64,000 nt of DNA from Megascapheus bottae (GCA_024803745.1 JANJXV010000014.1:4689001-4753000); one strand, 5' to 3'; counted from the first letter of the stretch, positions 10,056 through 21,385 are shown. The notes: generated from the letters alone by a model not told the origin. Numbers and translations: made by a program.

Positions 10056-11120
10056 ATATATCTCACATGTCTTGGTACCCATTTCCCTCCCCCCACACCC
10101 CCCCTTCTTGGTTTTCCCCCCTTCCCTATCAAATTTCAAATAACCAAATACAAATAAATTCAATATATCAGATAACAAAGTGAGATACTATAACAATATG
10201 AGATATCCAAGGGACAGCAAAGGAGATGAGAGACAACATAGTACATTAAGGACAACAATCTTTCATTATATGGCTTTTGTTTCGATATCCTGGAGGTCCT
10301 TTCAATTAGCTTCATACTATATGGCCTTATGTATCAAGATTTTGCTCTATTGCAGATCTCTGCTAGTAGAGCCCAAGGTTTCTACTGATTATGACGAATG
10401 AGGGAAACCATTGAGCCTAAGTTCCTTTGAGTCTGGCTTACTTCACTTAATATGATTTTTTCTAAGTCTTTCCATTTCCTAACAAATGGGGCGATGTCAT
10501 TCTTTCTGACAGCAGCATAGAATTCCATTGTGTACAAATACCACAACTTGTTGATCCACTCATCAACTGAGGGACATCTAGGTTGGTTCCATATCTTTGC
10601 TATGGTGAATAGTGCTGCAATGAACATGGTTGTGCTAGTGGATTTAGTATGCCCTTGTTTCTGGATGGTTGGGTAAATGCCAAGTAGTGGAATTGCTGGG
10701 TCATAAGGGAGTTCTATGTTTAGCCTTTTGAGGCACTGCCACACTGCTTTCCATAGTGGTTGAACGAGTTTGCACTCCCACCAACAGTGTAGTAGTGATC
10801 CCTCCTGGCCACATCCCCTCCAGCGTCTGTTATTATTCGTTTTCCTGATCCTGGCCATTCTAACTGGAGTGAGGTGGAATCTTAGAGTTGTTTTGATTAG
10901 CATTTCTTTTATGACCAGAGATGTTGAGCATTTCTTCATGTGTCTATAGGCCATTTTTGTTTCTTCTTCAGAGAAGATTCTCTTTAAGTCTTTGGCCCAT
11001 TTTTTAATGGGATGGTTGTTACTTTGGAGATTAGTTTTGGAGTGATTCAATTTTTTGAGTTGTTGATATATTTTAGATATGAGGCCTTTGTCCGTTGTTT
11101 GGTTGTCCCATATCTTTTAA
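10055..11120 (-). mobile_element. LINE-1, 5'-truncated, about 1.07 kb
   Basis: On the minus strand the ORF2 C-terminal third (from about 11118) is followed by the 3' UTR with its pyrimidine-rich box (10078-10128, C/T-rich on the plus strand). The same 3' UTR box appears at 23175, 30840 and 32270. The 5' break falls next to an old LTR at 11130. Confidence 0.9.
10382..11050 (-). pseudogene. L1 ORF2 C-terminal remnant, 222 codons open
   Basis: An uninterrupted frame to the natural stop. It contains the region [40 protein letters not shown], the cysteine/tryptophan-rich stretch [20 protein letters not shown], and the tail [15 protein letters not shown]. The domain order matches the C-terminal segment of mammalian L1 ORF2. 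Lack of stops over 222 codons suggests a fairly recent insertion, but endonuclease and reverse transcriptase are missing. Confidence 0.92.
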
Positions 11121-11129
11121 AGATATACT

Positions 11130-11505
11130 CATTGTGTTTTTTAGCTTTCCATCACTATAACAAATACTTTCAAAAAAAACTTTCAAGAAGGAAAAGATGA
11201 TTTCAACTCATGGTTTTGGAAGTTTGTCCATGGTTGGCTGGCTTTACTGGGCTTGCAACAAGGCAGAAAATCATAGCAGAGAGCACATGAAGGAGCAAAA
11301 CTTCTTGACCCATGGAGGCTAAGCAGCAGGAAATGGAGAAGTAGCCAAAGTCCCATTATCCCTTTCAAGAGCACTCACCCCCTCCCCCAGTGACCTAACT
11401 TCCTTCTGCCAGGCCCCTCTTAAAGCTTCTACCATCTATCAGCAGCCCCAGCATCTGGGAACCAAAGTTTCAACACATGAGCCTTTTGGGGGTTCTAAAT
11501 GAAAC
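11130..11505 (-). mobile_element. ERVL-MaLR-type solo LTR
   Basis: The plus strand shows the reverse complement of a familiar mammalian LTR: TAGCTTTCCATCACTATAAC, a CTCATGGTTTTGGAAGTTTG box, CCATGGTTGGCTGGCTTTAC, CAAGGCAGAAAATCATAGCA, CCCAGTGACCTAACTTCC, and ACACATGAGCCTTTTGGGGG. No internal gag or pol sequence is attached. The exact subfamily is uncertain. Confidence 0.7.
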
Positions 11506-11514
11506 CACCTCAAA

Positions 11515-12800
11515 TAGGCAACTGCTTTAAAATTCAACTGACTACTCACAACCTGCCACTCATGGCCTAAGGCTATACCCACATTCATTAGAAGAATGAA
11601 AAGTGCCTTCAACGATGCACTCATATGTGATTCCCATTTCCTCAGAGCCCAGAGTGCTCTCCCACCCTCACAGATCATATGTCCTTTCCCACAGAAATAA
11701 TGCACCACCAAAAAAAAAAAAAAAAAACACAACTGTTCAGGAAAACTCACCTAGTGGCTATTGTGTTCTTCAGTGTATTTTTAGTAGAGCCTCTTTGATT
11801 ATTTTCAACCAGAGATGGAAAGTAAAAAACTCTTCTTTTTTCCCTCCTCAGAACTCTCTACCACAATTCCTTTCAGCCACCATCTTGTCCAATGTGTAAA
11901 ATGACACAGTGATCTGTGAATTCTAGGATGCCTAGAACTTACTTTCCACCCTTCAGTCCTGGAAGCTCCGCTGTTAAAAGTTTTGAGTTTGTTAAGATTC
12001 AAAACTCTATACTTGCAGAAATAGTTCCAGCTCCTGTTATGTTCTCTCACCCCAGTCTGTCCCATTCTTCAACTCTGGCTCTCCATGTGTTGATGGTGGA
12101 TGCCTTCAGCTTCTCCTGCTTTCACTTTATTCTTTCTTGAAAACTGATTACTACATGCTAGCCCAGGACACCCTGTGTGGCCTCTCTGGTGCTGCCATCC
12201 TCCACCCAGCATTGTCCTGCCTCTCACGAGTGGAGTCAAACTTAAGGAAAAGTGCTTTGCACAAGAAGGACTAGTGAAAGCAGACAATGAGTAACTGAGA
12301 CCCTCCACAAAAATACACATATGCAAAAAATTCGCATCTGTAATTTACATGGTACATGCTTCTAGGTTAAAGGACAGTATATTATAAACCTAAATGACAC
12401 TTTCAGAGGAGCATCTTGCATCTATTATAATTCCTAACATTGTAAAACAATGTAAGAAGTTCCCTAAAGACGGAAAAGACCATCTGTGGGTTTCTGAAAT
12501 GAAACAGATGGAACAGCATCTGAGAAGACTGAACCTTTCTCTGCCCAATACTGTCATCAATTCAGTCATCACTTGAACTGTCTAAGGAGAGAAGGGTTTT
12601 TGCATGTTGAGGTAACTCGGTACTTACAGAGCACCATTGAAAAGACGCGGTCCACCAAAATTCACTCCACTTACACCTGTAGGCCCCTAGCCTCATATTA
12701 TCTGTGGGTTGTCAAATGTACCCCTGGATCTGACACAACAACCATTCCCTCCTATTTGCTCCTACGTGCCACTGTTCCCATTAACGTTCTGTACAAGATT
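11515..12800. other. Mostly unique stretch with one unclassified repeat copy
   Basis: No gene recognised. An A-run (11709-11726) and the repeat copy at 11678-11806 are the only structure. Opposed open frames near 12390-12576 (about 60 codons on each strand) show no domain and are taken as chance. Confidence 0.45.
11678..11806 (+). repeat. Unclassified dispersed repeat, copy 1
   Basis: Shares an ordered series of words with 13786-13925: ATATGTCCTTTCCCACAG, AATAATGCA, a simple-repeat insert (here poly-A, there poly-CA), then CACCTAGTGGCTATTGTGT and TTTTAGTAGAGCCTCTTTG. The ending resembles the polyadenylation part of an LTR. Family unknown. Confidence 0.6.
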
Positions 12801-12810
12801 CTTCTAACAT

Positions 12811-13005
12811 TTTTTTTTTTGCCAGTCCTGGGGTTAAGCTCAGGGCCTGAGTACTGTCCCTGGATTTTTCTCAAGGCTAGAACTCTATCACTTGAGCCTC
12901 AGCACCATTTCTGGCTTTTGCTAAGTATGTGGTACCAAGGAATCAAACCGGGTCTTCGTGCATGCTAGGCAAGCACTCTACCACTAGGCCAAACTCCCAG
13001 CCCCA
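12811..13005 (-). mobile_element. IDL-Geo dimeric SINE
   Basis: Minus-strand copy with poly-T (12811-12821) as the complement of its A-tail, the Geo end GCCAGTCCTGGGG, and the head complement CCACTAGGCCAAACTCCCAG. TCTAACATTTT on both sides (about 12803 and 13008) is the target duplication. Confidence 0.9.
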
Positions 13006-13105
13006 TCCTCTAACATTTTGTCACACATTTCAACTGGAAAGAAAAAAAGTAATAAAGCATGCAAATAATATCACTGAATATTTTTTTAAATCAAAACAAG
13101 TCTCA

Positions 13106-13330
13106 ACCAGGTATTTATGGTTCATATCTGTAATCCTAGTTACTCAGGAGGCTGAGACCTGAGGATCACAGTTCAAAGCCAGCACAGCAGACAAATCCAA
13201 GAGACTTATCTCCAGGTAACCACTACAAAGCTAGAACTGGAGGTGGACTCAAAAGGTAGAATATCAGCCATTAATAAAAAATGTTCAAGCTTGAGTCCTG
13301 AGTTCAAGCCCCAGAACTGTCACAAAAACC
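13106..13330 (+). mobile_element. B1-headed SINE, diverged Geo-type tail
   Basis: The B1 head (TATCTGTAATCCTAGTTACTCAGGAGG) is clear. The 3' part is diverged: GAACTGGAGGTGGACTCAAAAGG, then an inserted AATAAAAAATG, then GAGTTCAAGCCCCAGAACTG. It is older than the neighbouring copies. Confidence 0.75.
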
Positions 13331-13331
13331 A

Positions 13332-13785
13332 ATCTCAGCTCTGTAAATATACACTATGGCTAGATCTCAATGCACAACAGCTACCATTTTCACATACTCT
13401 GCGGTGATTGTTATGAGCTGCCTCATTATAGTAGTTTACTGTAAAAATAAGGAAAAAATGCTTCACAAGCTCAGTGTTATTACGTTCCTCATGCACTCTT
13501 GGAAACTGAAATGAATATGTAGGGATATTTGATGCTTTGTCTCTTTTTTGGTTTGATTTCTAAGGAGGAGTGGAAATAGGCAAATACACCAAGAGGAAAT
13601 CATACATGATAACAATGTAAAAGAGTGAGTTAGCTATACATTTCCTGCAGTGGGGATTAAGGTGGTGGGATTTACACATTTTTACAACTTGGATTAACTC
13701 TGCTTTCTGCCATCATCCAATTAGAACCTGTAAGGGAAGGATTACTTGGTTGGGAAATCAAAGCAAAACAGTTTCCAAAATATCA
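13332..13785. other. Unique stretch, nothing recognised
   Basis: No repeat, exon or RNA gene seen. Confidence 0.45.
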
Positions 13786-13810
13786 TATATCCTTTCCCAC
13801 AGACATAATG

Positions 13811-13858
<48 letters not shown>

Positions 13859-13925
13859 TTTGTTTAAGCAAATTTACCCAATGGACATTGTGTATGCCAA
13901 CATATTTTCAATAAAGCCTCTTTGG
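13786..13925 (+). repeat. Unclassified dispersed repeat, copy 2
   Basis: Matches 11678-11806 in order: ATATCCTTTCCCACAGAC, ATAATG, a (CA)n insert, CAAATTTACCCAATGGACAT, then TTTTCAATAAAGCCTCTTTG. Contains a canonical AATAAA near the end, as an LTR would. Flanks differ between the two copies. Confidence 0.6.
13812..13857 (+). repeat. (CA)n microsatellite
   Basis: A GCGCGCA start followed by about 21 uninterrupted CA units, lying inside the unclassified repeat copy 2. Confidence 0.98.
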
Positions 13926-15087
13926 ACTAGATCAGCTCACAGCAGCTTGAAATGGAATGCTCGAACATTGCAACAGCTGCACTGTAAAGAAAGTATCTGG
14001 TTACATTTTATTCACCAATTAATTACTCAGACTGTCTTATCAGTGTCCTACACAAACATACAAAGCCCAGCAAAGCTACTGAGACTTTATTAAAATCAAC
14101 AGGGAGGAATGGATACCCCAAAGACAATTCACATTTGATAAAGAAACCCTTCCCAATGTTCTTTGCTCAAAACATTGGATTAAAACAACAAAAGTAATAT
14201 TTATCGATAGCTATCTTTACAAGTCTCTTGAAACATGGCCTGTCTTGCTCCGAGTCTTTGGAGCTACCAGAACACAGATCTCTAACTTCTGTAACAAATT
14301 ATGGCACTGGCCAACTCCCAATCCAGAAGGTGTTTGCTTACTTGCCCACGAGGCTATTAAGATGCATGAATTACCCAGGAAGCCCAATCTAGTTGTAAGT
14401 CTCCCTGAGAGAAAGGTTCTGCAGGCACAGACTGTTAGTCAAGCTGGATCCAATCCCTTCTTTTCTATCTTTTGACTTCTGTATTTGTGACCAAATCCTT
14501 CGCAAGGACTCCAGAGACAAACTCATGAAATGTTTAAGATGTTATATGAAGACTTCATCTGTATATGTTTCCCAATCTATAGCTTTCTACAGTTTCTCCA
14601 AGGTTTTGTGACATTAAAGATTATATTATCACCTGAAACTGAAATGCATTTGAGTTAGAATCTACACTTTCTAGGCACTGACTTACTAGGCACTTAGAAA
14701 ATCTCTGTCTCTGTGCCTCGTGTACTATCTGTGAACTGAGAAGAAAAGTAAATTTGCTTTCTGTGTCAGTCAGCAATTGGCTTTACCTGCTAGTAACAGA
14801 GACCTTGTCAAATTAACAATTTCTTCATTTTCATAAAAGAATTCCAAGAAAATGCAAAGGCAGCCCAAAGATTTTATGAAGCCAATGAGATGTCATTTAA
14901 AGACTCAGGCTTCCCTCTTACTCCCTACTTGGCCATCCTTCACGTCCAGCTTTGTATCTCTGGGTGAGAAGAGAGCTGTCTTGTATCTACTTTTCTTTTA
15001 AAGAAAATTTCAGATGCTGCAAGAAATAATTTCCCTTTATAATCTGTTGGCAAGCCCTTAACAACAAGGGAGATTAAAAATAAATAT
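13926..15087. other. Unique stretch, nothing recognised
   Basis: No repeat family seen over 1.1 kb. A 76-codon frame at 14245-14475 (+) has no recognisable domain and no splice context that I can support. Confidence 0.45.
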
Positions 15088-15202
15088 AAGAGGAAATGGT
15101 GCTGTGGCTCAAGGAGTGAAGTCCTAGCCTTGAGCTGAAGAGCTCAGGGACAGCGCCCAGGCCCAGAGTTCAAGTTCCATGACTGACCTAAAAAAAAAAA
15201 AT
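15088..15202 (+). mobile_element. Solo Geo monomer
   Basis: Only the Geo half is present: GAAATGGTGCTGTGGCTCAA, TAGCCTTGAGCTGAAGAGCT, CCCAGAGTTCAAGTTCC and an A-tail. There is no B1 or ID head upstream. It is either a 5'-truncated B1-Geo copy or an independently moved monomer. Confidence 0.8.
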
Positions 15203-15247
15203 CAAGATTTTTTTTTAAAAAAGACGAAGGCAAAGTCAAGCACTTGC

Positions 15248-15485
15248 TAGATGACAAAGTCACACCTATGATCCTAGCTTCCCAGGAGGCTGAAATCTGA
15301 GGATCATGGATTGAATCCAGCATGGACAGAAAAAAAAGTCTGTGAGACTCTTACCTCTATTTAACCACCAAACATAAAGCCAGAGTGGATTTATTGGGCT
15401 TGGGTGGGAGAAAAAGCCAAGCAAGGATGCGAAGCCCTGAGTTCCAACTCCAGTTCTAGCACACACACACAAAAACAACAAAAAG
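15248..15485 (+). mobile_element. B1-headed SINE, diverged
   Basis: B1-like head (TCACACCTATGATCCTAGCTTCCCAGGAGG), GAGACTCTTACCTCTATTTAACC linker and a tRNA-like end GAGTTCCAACTCCAGTTCTAG, followed by a CACACACACAAAAACAAC tail. The Geo part is strongly altered. Confidence 0.7.
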
Positions 15486-15489
15486 GAGT

Positions 15490-16174
15490 AAACTTATATG
15501 AGAGGCAACCAGAATCTGCTATGTCTTTCTATGAGAAAAGATGTTAATGAAATTCTTTTCTGCTTAAGATTCCTTTAGCATTGTAGCTGCCTATAATGCC
15601 ACTGAGTAAGGATGCAAGATGGCCCTCCTTCCACTGCTTTGTTTTACTCAGTCCTTTAAAAACTAAAACTCAGTAAAGTATCTGTTTCTGTCATCAAAGA
15701 ATGCCTTTGCAGTTCTCCCAACACTCAGTTCTTCTTTGGATTTATGGAGAGCTTTCCCAGTAAGCTGAGAAGCTCCCTTCATTCACGCCCAGGTCAGCTT
15801 CAGCTTGTGGCAATGGGTGGGAATTCCCAAGTCTAGGTCTCTGTCCATATTCTGCCTTGATTAGTATGATTTACATGGTAGGCCAGATGGGTTGTTTCCC
15901 TGTCTTTTGTGAGTGGGAAAGAACCACCCAGAATCCCATTTGTCTTTCTTCTCCTTGAAGAATTTTGATTTACTACTCAGAATGAGCTCTCAAGATGACA
16001 TCAGCTCATCTGCAAAAGAGATGCATATGTCCATGAGTATCAAAATAGGCTCAAGATGGCTGTGCCCTTGAGTAAATCCCCCTGCTCATGAAGCCACCAC
16101 TTCTCATACATAACACAGCAAGGACCATGTCTACTCCAGCTGTAGACACCCCCAGCTCTTGGGCCCAAATGTTT

Positions 16175-16216
<42 letters not shown>

Positions 16217-17440
16217 CCCCCAGTCCTGGTTATAGTCTTGTAACTCGCAAGCAGAACATGTCCACTGGAGTGCAAGCAAGCCCACTTCTGGGAAAGTTCC
16301 AAAGCGCAGCTTTACTTCCAGTCTCTAGAAGGAAGGAGGGCTTTGGGTCCCATGGGAATAGGCCAGGTCTCAGTTGATTGGTTAGAGGACAGACAACATT
16401 CTCCCTCTGTAAGGTCCTCTCAGCCAACTGCCCCATGGCCGCAGAATGAGCCCTGAGCTCCAGGAGAGGTGCAGTCAGGGGAAGCAACAGTACCATACAG
16501 ATGGATGGGCTCCTCTTTAGGACAAACGAGGCTTGGCTTAGATCCAGAGTGGCTTCTCTGGTTTTCTGCCTTGAGAATTCTGCATGGGAAGGGTCACAAA
16601 TGCTGCAAGGAAGGAAGTTCCTTAAAAAACAATTACACTGAAAGTCCCTGGATGCTGCTGGCTGAGGAATCTCTTTGCTCTGTCTGCCAGAGAATACAAG
16701 CCCTGCCTGACTTCCTGTGAAGCTAGTCAGAGCAGAACATCTTTCCTCCGGATCCTCTTCTCTGTAACTGCCTCAGCAGTAAATCTTCAGAGAGGCCTCA
16801 TTAGGCAAGTTCCTTTTCCAAACTCCCTCCACCTTCCAGACCTTTGCAACCACTGCTGTCTTTGTAGCATGATACTATTTTTTTTCCTCTTAAGCATGGA
16901 TTTTCCTCATACATAGTACCAAGGCCTCCCTCCACAGCCCTCCACTTTCCTTAACGGACTGTAGCTGGACTGTCTCCAAAGGGTGTGTTGGTGCAATCAG
17001 AAACTTCCCCCCACCTTTTTTTTTTTTTTAATCGAGTCACTGAGCTTATCAGATAAGGCCCAGAAAACTGAGGAAGGGAGGGAGGAGAGGTGTTCTGTGC
17101 TGGGGCTAGTAGGGAGTAAGTAAGCAGGTGAAGTGAAAGCAGCATTCAGGTCCTCCGAGGCTCAAGGAGTGCAAAGACATCTAGCCAGGCCTCTCCTTGT
17201 CCCAGGCCCTTCTCAAGAAGCCACATAGCCTTCACACCCATAGCAAATTAGTCACTGGAGATAGTCCTCGAACTTGCAAAAAGTATAAAGGCCAAATTAG
17301 ATGCAAGATCCTGTGAGACACAGACACAAGGACATCAAACAGTTAATTTTTAGCAAACTCAAATTGCATTTCCATTATGTTCAGGCAGTTAGCTGCTAGT
17401 ATAGGTCACCAAGATACAATGCATTATTTCTACAGTTTGT
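15490..17440. other. Mostly unique, with one CA microsatellite
   Basis: Nothing recognised except (CA)n at 16175-16214. A weak L2-like 3'-end texture is possible near 16780-16810 (CTTCAGAGAGGCCTCATTAG), too weak to call. Confidence 0.4.
16175..16214 (+). repeat. (CA)n microsatellite
   Basis: About 20 CA units, uninterrupted. Open frames across it on both strands are artefacts. Confidence 0.98.
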
Positions 17441-17760
17441 GGAAAACATTAGGCAGTTGTAATAAAGTCAATGGTATTTCCTTCCTTACTGAAACATGAC
17501 TTCAGTAATTCCCATTTCATTCTTTCTCCTCCTTTCTAAACATTTCTGTCCATCTGCATGACAGGTCAGTAAAAGAAATTAAAAGTGTAAATGTCTAATG
17601 AAATTTTATCAGCCATGAAATGACATTTAAATCAGAGTTGCCACCCAGACTGAGCGGGGTGAAAACTGACCCCGACTTGAAGGGCTATAAAAGACAGGGG
17701 GAGGGTAACAACAAATTTTAGTGGCCTTTATGTCTTGTAGCCATGGGTGCGGGGGGGGGG
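17440..17760. other. Candidate conserved noncoding element with TATA-like box
   Basis: Repeat-free DNA with homeodomain-type words (TAATGAAATT, CATTTAAATC). It then has a GC-rich AGCGGGGTGAAAACTGACCC and a good TATA-like word TATAAAAG (17686-17693), followed by purine-rich AGACAGGGGGAGGG. It has the texture of a regulatory element. No transcript or open frame supports an actual promoter. Confidence 0.3.
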
Positions 17761-17761
17761 G
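17751..17761 (+). repeat. G11 homopolymer
   Basis: Eleven consecutive G residues; a likely length-polymorphic site. Confidence 0.95.
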
Positions 17762-18584
17762 CAGTAGAAGGGGGAAAATCATTCCAAAGAGGCATTCCTT
17801 GAAATTGAGACTCCCTGAGCACTTGGGGGTTTTACAGGAGGTTCATCAGCTCTCGAACCTCCACATTCTTTCAGGCCACCCTCCTCTTTTCTTTCTTCAC
17901 TTCTCTGCACTGACAGGCTTAGCTGGAAATCTGTCTTTGTGTATGTACCTTTGTCGTGGTCTCAGAAAAAGCAACACAAAGAAAACCTGAGAACATTCTT
18001 AAGAAGCAGCAGCCTAGGAGAAAGGCAGATTTCCCCCCCTCTAACCTTAAAGAAGGGTTTTGGATGCTTCAGTAGTAGATCTAGAAAGACTTTGAAATTA
18101 ATAAGCCCAGAAAGAATATATGTGTGTGTTATATTATTATATGCATATGCAGTAATAAAATACCACACTTGCATAATTTTAACAAGTTGCTGTACTATCT
18201 TTGAATCATGATAGACATTTCATTTTCTTAGAAATCTGGAAAGCAAAAGAGCCATTTGGTAAGTATGTGACAACTTTCTAGGCTTTCCAATGACAAGTAT
18301 TTTGCCAGCCAGTCCCAGAACCCATCTTCACATAGGTCATCAGGGAAAATAAGGGCATTATCTAAGAAGGGACAACAGTCAGGCTTTCGAACTGGAAAGC
18401 ATATGAAAATGGCCAAGAATTCCTACAGATGGTCACTAGAGCAGTAGGTTTCACAGCAATTGACATTAGCGGTTGCCTTGCTGAAAAAGACACTGTGGTT
18501 GAGCCTGTAGAGAAGGAAGAACTGGCAGGATGACTTCTGCAGTGTTCAGTAGCCACCCCTTAGCCACATCTTGTTTTCTGCATT
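17762..18584. other. Unique stretch, nothing recognised
   Basis: Short open frames in both directions (60-90 codons) without a domain; no repeat seen. Confidence 0.45.
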
Positions 18585-18850
18585 CTTAGCTACCCACAAT
18601 CAACTACAATCTGAAAACATCAAATGGAAAGCAACAGTTCATACATTTTAAATAAGTTGTACTGCAGTGTGTTATTCCAATTATTCTGTTTCATTGTTTG
18701 GTGGTGTTCCTAATCTCTTTTGTGCCTAACTTATAAATTAAGCTTTATCCTACCTATGCATATATAGGACAACCAGAGTCTATGTAAAGTCTGGGATATT
18801 TGTAGTCTCAAGCATCTACAGGGACACATTTCCTGAACATAAAGGGGATT
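18585..18850 (+). mobile_element. Tigger-type DNA transposon remnant
   Basis: The order CTACCCACAATCAACTACAATCTGAAAACATCAAATGG, TTCATACATTTTAAATAAGT, CCTAATCTCTTTTGTGCCTA, ACTTATAAATTAAGCTTTATC, ATGCATATATAGGA and CTCAAGCATCTACAGGGACA follows the 3'/5' noncoding arms of mammalian Tigger (Tc1/mariner) elements. It is old and carries no transposase frame. Confidence 0.65.
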
Positions 18851-19759
18851 ACTAGACTGAGTTGTATTTCTCAAAATATGTTCCATTCTTCTGCTTATTA
18901 AAAAGTCGGCTGTGGCATAGAGTCCAACCCACGTGGAGGCAACTTTGCTGGGAGGAAAGTACAGAGCCTCACAGCACTGACCATGAGCGGTTACTCCTAG
19001 CATCAACCCAACCTGAGCATGTGAAAATTCTCTTAATTCCATCAAAGTGATGCAGCTTTCAAAGCCTTGCACAGGTACAGAAACTCTCTGGCTTTCTTTT
19101 AAATCAATAAAGAAAGCCAGGCCTGCATGTCTAGGAGAGGGCACATTTCCTTTTAATGAACGATTCTAATGTCCTGTAATTTCCAAACAATTTGCAGTAA
19201 CTTTTTTGGACTTTCGCTTCTTCCCATCATCCTAAGTCTAGAAGTCCTCCAGTGTTAGCAATTCCATGACATTCAAACACACAAAATACTTCCCACAAAG
19301 TATTTGTTGATGATAGTTGAGGAGACAGTTGACCACAGGAAAGAATATTTGTAAATATTTGCAGCAGGTACACACAAGTCCAAGGATGAGAAAGAACCAT
19401 TTGAGATGTGCATACACATGTGTCTTCCATGTTTAACAGCCTACCAACAAACTCCAAGTGAGACTGAATATTGCCTACTTACATCAGAGCAGACCTGAGC
19501 AGCTGTTGCTGCTGTGTGATTAGAGGAGTGATCATATTACAGTGCCATTCAAGCCAATATGGTTGAGTTAGACACCAAGCTGGATAAGCAACGAAAAGAA
19601 TGATGTTTAAATGCATGCCTATTAGAAGACATTGCCGTTCCTAAACCAGACATTTTGACCCTGTTATCCACAGATAGAAAGCCCACTAGAAACAGCTGCG
19701 CAGAGCTAGAGTTCATGGCTAGAGGTTTACACAATATAGTGGCTCTCTTTAAGAAAACT
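18851..19759. other. Unique stretch, nothing recognised
   Basis: No repeat or domain-bearing frame seen. Confidence 0.45.
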
Positions 19760-20090
19760 ACTTTTGTCAGGTGCAGAGGCTTATTACTGGAATCCTAGTT
19801 ATTTTGGAGCATAAAATTGGGAAGATCTCAGTTCCAGGCAAACCTGGGCAAAACGTTTGTGAGGTACTTTCTCACCCAATAGAAAACTGTATGCAGAGAC
19901 ATCATATATCATACCAGCTGTGCCCAAAGCCTAAACAGGAAGAGATCAGTCAAGATGAGCCAGAAAAAAAAAAAACAAGACTCTATCCAAAAAATAACAA
20001 AGGCAAAAAGGACTAGGAGTATCACTCAAGTGGTAGAGCCTAGCAAGCAACAAGACTCTGAATTCAAATCCCAATGCAACAAGAAAGAAA
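19760..20090 (+). mobile_element. Older B1+B1+ID-type SINE ('SINE C')
   Basis: The head GTCAGGTGCAGAGGCTTATTAC and AATCCTAGTTATTTTGGAGC is followed by TTCTCACCCAATAGAAAACTG, a middle unit, ACAAGACTCTATCCAAAAAA, then the ID-like tail GACTAGGAGTATCACTCAAG and GAATTCAAATCCCAATGC. Its A-rich tail is the seed of the GGAA array that follows. Confidence 0.78.
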
Positions 20091-20246
20091 GAAGGAAAGG
20101 AGGGAAGAAAGGGAGGGAGGAGAGGAGGGAGGGAGGGAGGGAGGGAGGGAGGGAGGAAGGAAGGAAGGAAGGAAGGAAGGAAGGAAGGAAGGAAGGAAGG
20201 AAGGAAGGAAGGAAGGAAGGAAGGGAGGGAGGGAGAAAGGAAGGAA
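20080..20246 (+). repeat. (GGAA)n/(GGGA)n purine microsatellite
   Basis: GAAA units give way to GGGA (20109-20153), then about 18 GGAA units (20154-20225), then GGGA again. It begins in the A-tail of the SINE at 19760. Tandem GGAA is the known binding pattern of ETS-family factors, but no function is implied here. Confidence 0.96.
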
Positions 20247-20373
20247 TTATGTATGGATCCAAAGACTTATTTAGAAGGGGTCTGTGAAAGTGGAGGATCT
20301 GAGGTTTAAGCCTCATTATCTTCCCAATACATCTGCTACTGGTACCAGTAAATTTTGCTGCAAAATGCATTCT

Positions 20374-20612
20374 TAGCCAGGCAAGGTGGCTCACATCTGT
20401 AATCCTAGCTACTCAGGAGGCTGAGATATGAGGATCACAGTTCAAAGCCAACTCAGGGGCCACTAAAGTTCTTGAGGTTCTTATTTCAATTAACCACCAG
20501 AAAACCAGAAGTGGTGATGTGGGTCAAGGGTTAGGGCAGTAGTCTTGAGCTAAAGAGCTCAGGGACAATGCCCAGGCCCAAAGTTCAAATCCCACAACTG
20601 ACCAAAAAATGA
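20374..20612 (+). mobile_element. B1-Geo SINE
   Basis: Begins AGCCAGGCAAGGTGGCTCAC, has the CAATTAACCACCAGAAAACC junction and a single Geo box, and ends TTCAAATCCCACAACTGACC. Flanks AAATGCATTCTT and AAATGAATTCTG are a probable target duplication. Confidence 0.9.
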
Positions 20613-21196
20613 ATTCTGTTCGAATACAGTTTAGGTCAACTGTACATTGCTGATACTAAAAGACAAGCTGTAACTCTGCTGCAAGAAAGTCTGCTACAAT
20701 GGACCTAAATGTATATTATGTTACTATCTCCATATGTTAAGATGAAATATGCATTGTAATTTTCCAACTGATGGGTAGACACTTAATTTGGAATTTGAGC
20801 CTCAGTAAATGTCATAACTTCACGTCCATATATACTAGGACATATAGACTTTAGCTGTTGAGAGCTTTAGCAGGTATCCTAAACACAAAATGAGACAGGC
20901 AAATGTTTTGCAGTGGAGTTTTTCATGAGATTTTAGATTCTTTTCTGTTCTCTCACCAGCATATTGAGAAGGAAAGGGGCAACTTAATATCAGTGGGTTT
21001 AAGCGAATGGATTAGAAGTCAAAATCAACTTCAAACACTGGAAATCTAAACTGGTTTCTATGATTTGGAAGTGAAGGTGAATGCAAGAGCTCAGCTATTC
21101 ATCATTAGAATGAGAAATGGCACACAAGCTATTAGAAATAACTCTGGAGGTAATTCACAGATACCAACCCCAACAAAGAAAGATAAAGACAATGGA
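20613..21196. other. Unique stretch, nothing recognised
   Basis: AT-rich; no repeat or gene seen. Confidence 0.45.
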
Positions 21197-21385
21197 AGAG
21201 TGGAGCATGGTAGTGCATGCCTGACATTCCAGCTCATAGCTTACACTGCTCTAGGCAAAGAAGCATAGGACCTTATGTGAAAAACAAACTCAAAGCAAAA
21301 GGGCTGAGGGCATGTGTCAAGGGTAGAGTGCTCCTCTAGCGAATGCAAGACCCTGAGTTCCACCCACAGTACTGAAACAAACCAA
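21197..21385 (+). mobile_element. Partial 'SINE C' (second B1-like unit plus ID-like tail)
   Basis: GAGTGGAGCATGGTAGTGCATG and CATTCCAGCTCATAGC form a B1-like unit. It is followed by AGCAAAAGGGCTGAGGGCATG, GTGTCAAGGGTAGAGTGC and CCCTGAGTTCCACCC, the ID-like tail of the family. The first B1 unit is missing. Confidence 0.6.

Noticed and set aside
12573..13162. Frames of 131 and 77 codons
   Set aside because: They run through the reverse complement of an IDL-Geo SINE; the peptide words (PVLGLSSGPEHCPW, MWYQGIKPGS) recur at every minus-strand copy.
16040..16302. Frames across the CA repeat (CVCVCV peptides)
   Set aside because: Microsatellite artefact.
17686..17693. TATAAAAG as a definite promoter
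   Set aside because: A single TATA word without transcript, CpG island or exon support; kept only as a candidate in the findings.
20080..20246. CRISPR-like or satellite array
   Set aside because: Simple GGAA/GGGA microsatellite in a SINE tail; no spacers, and the host is a mammal.
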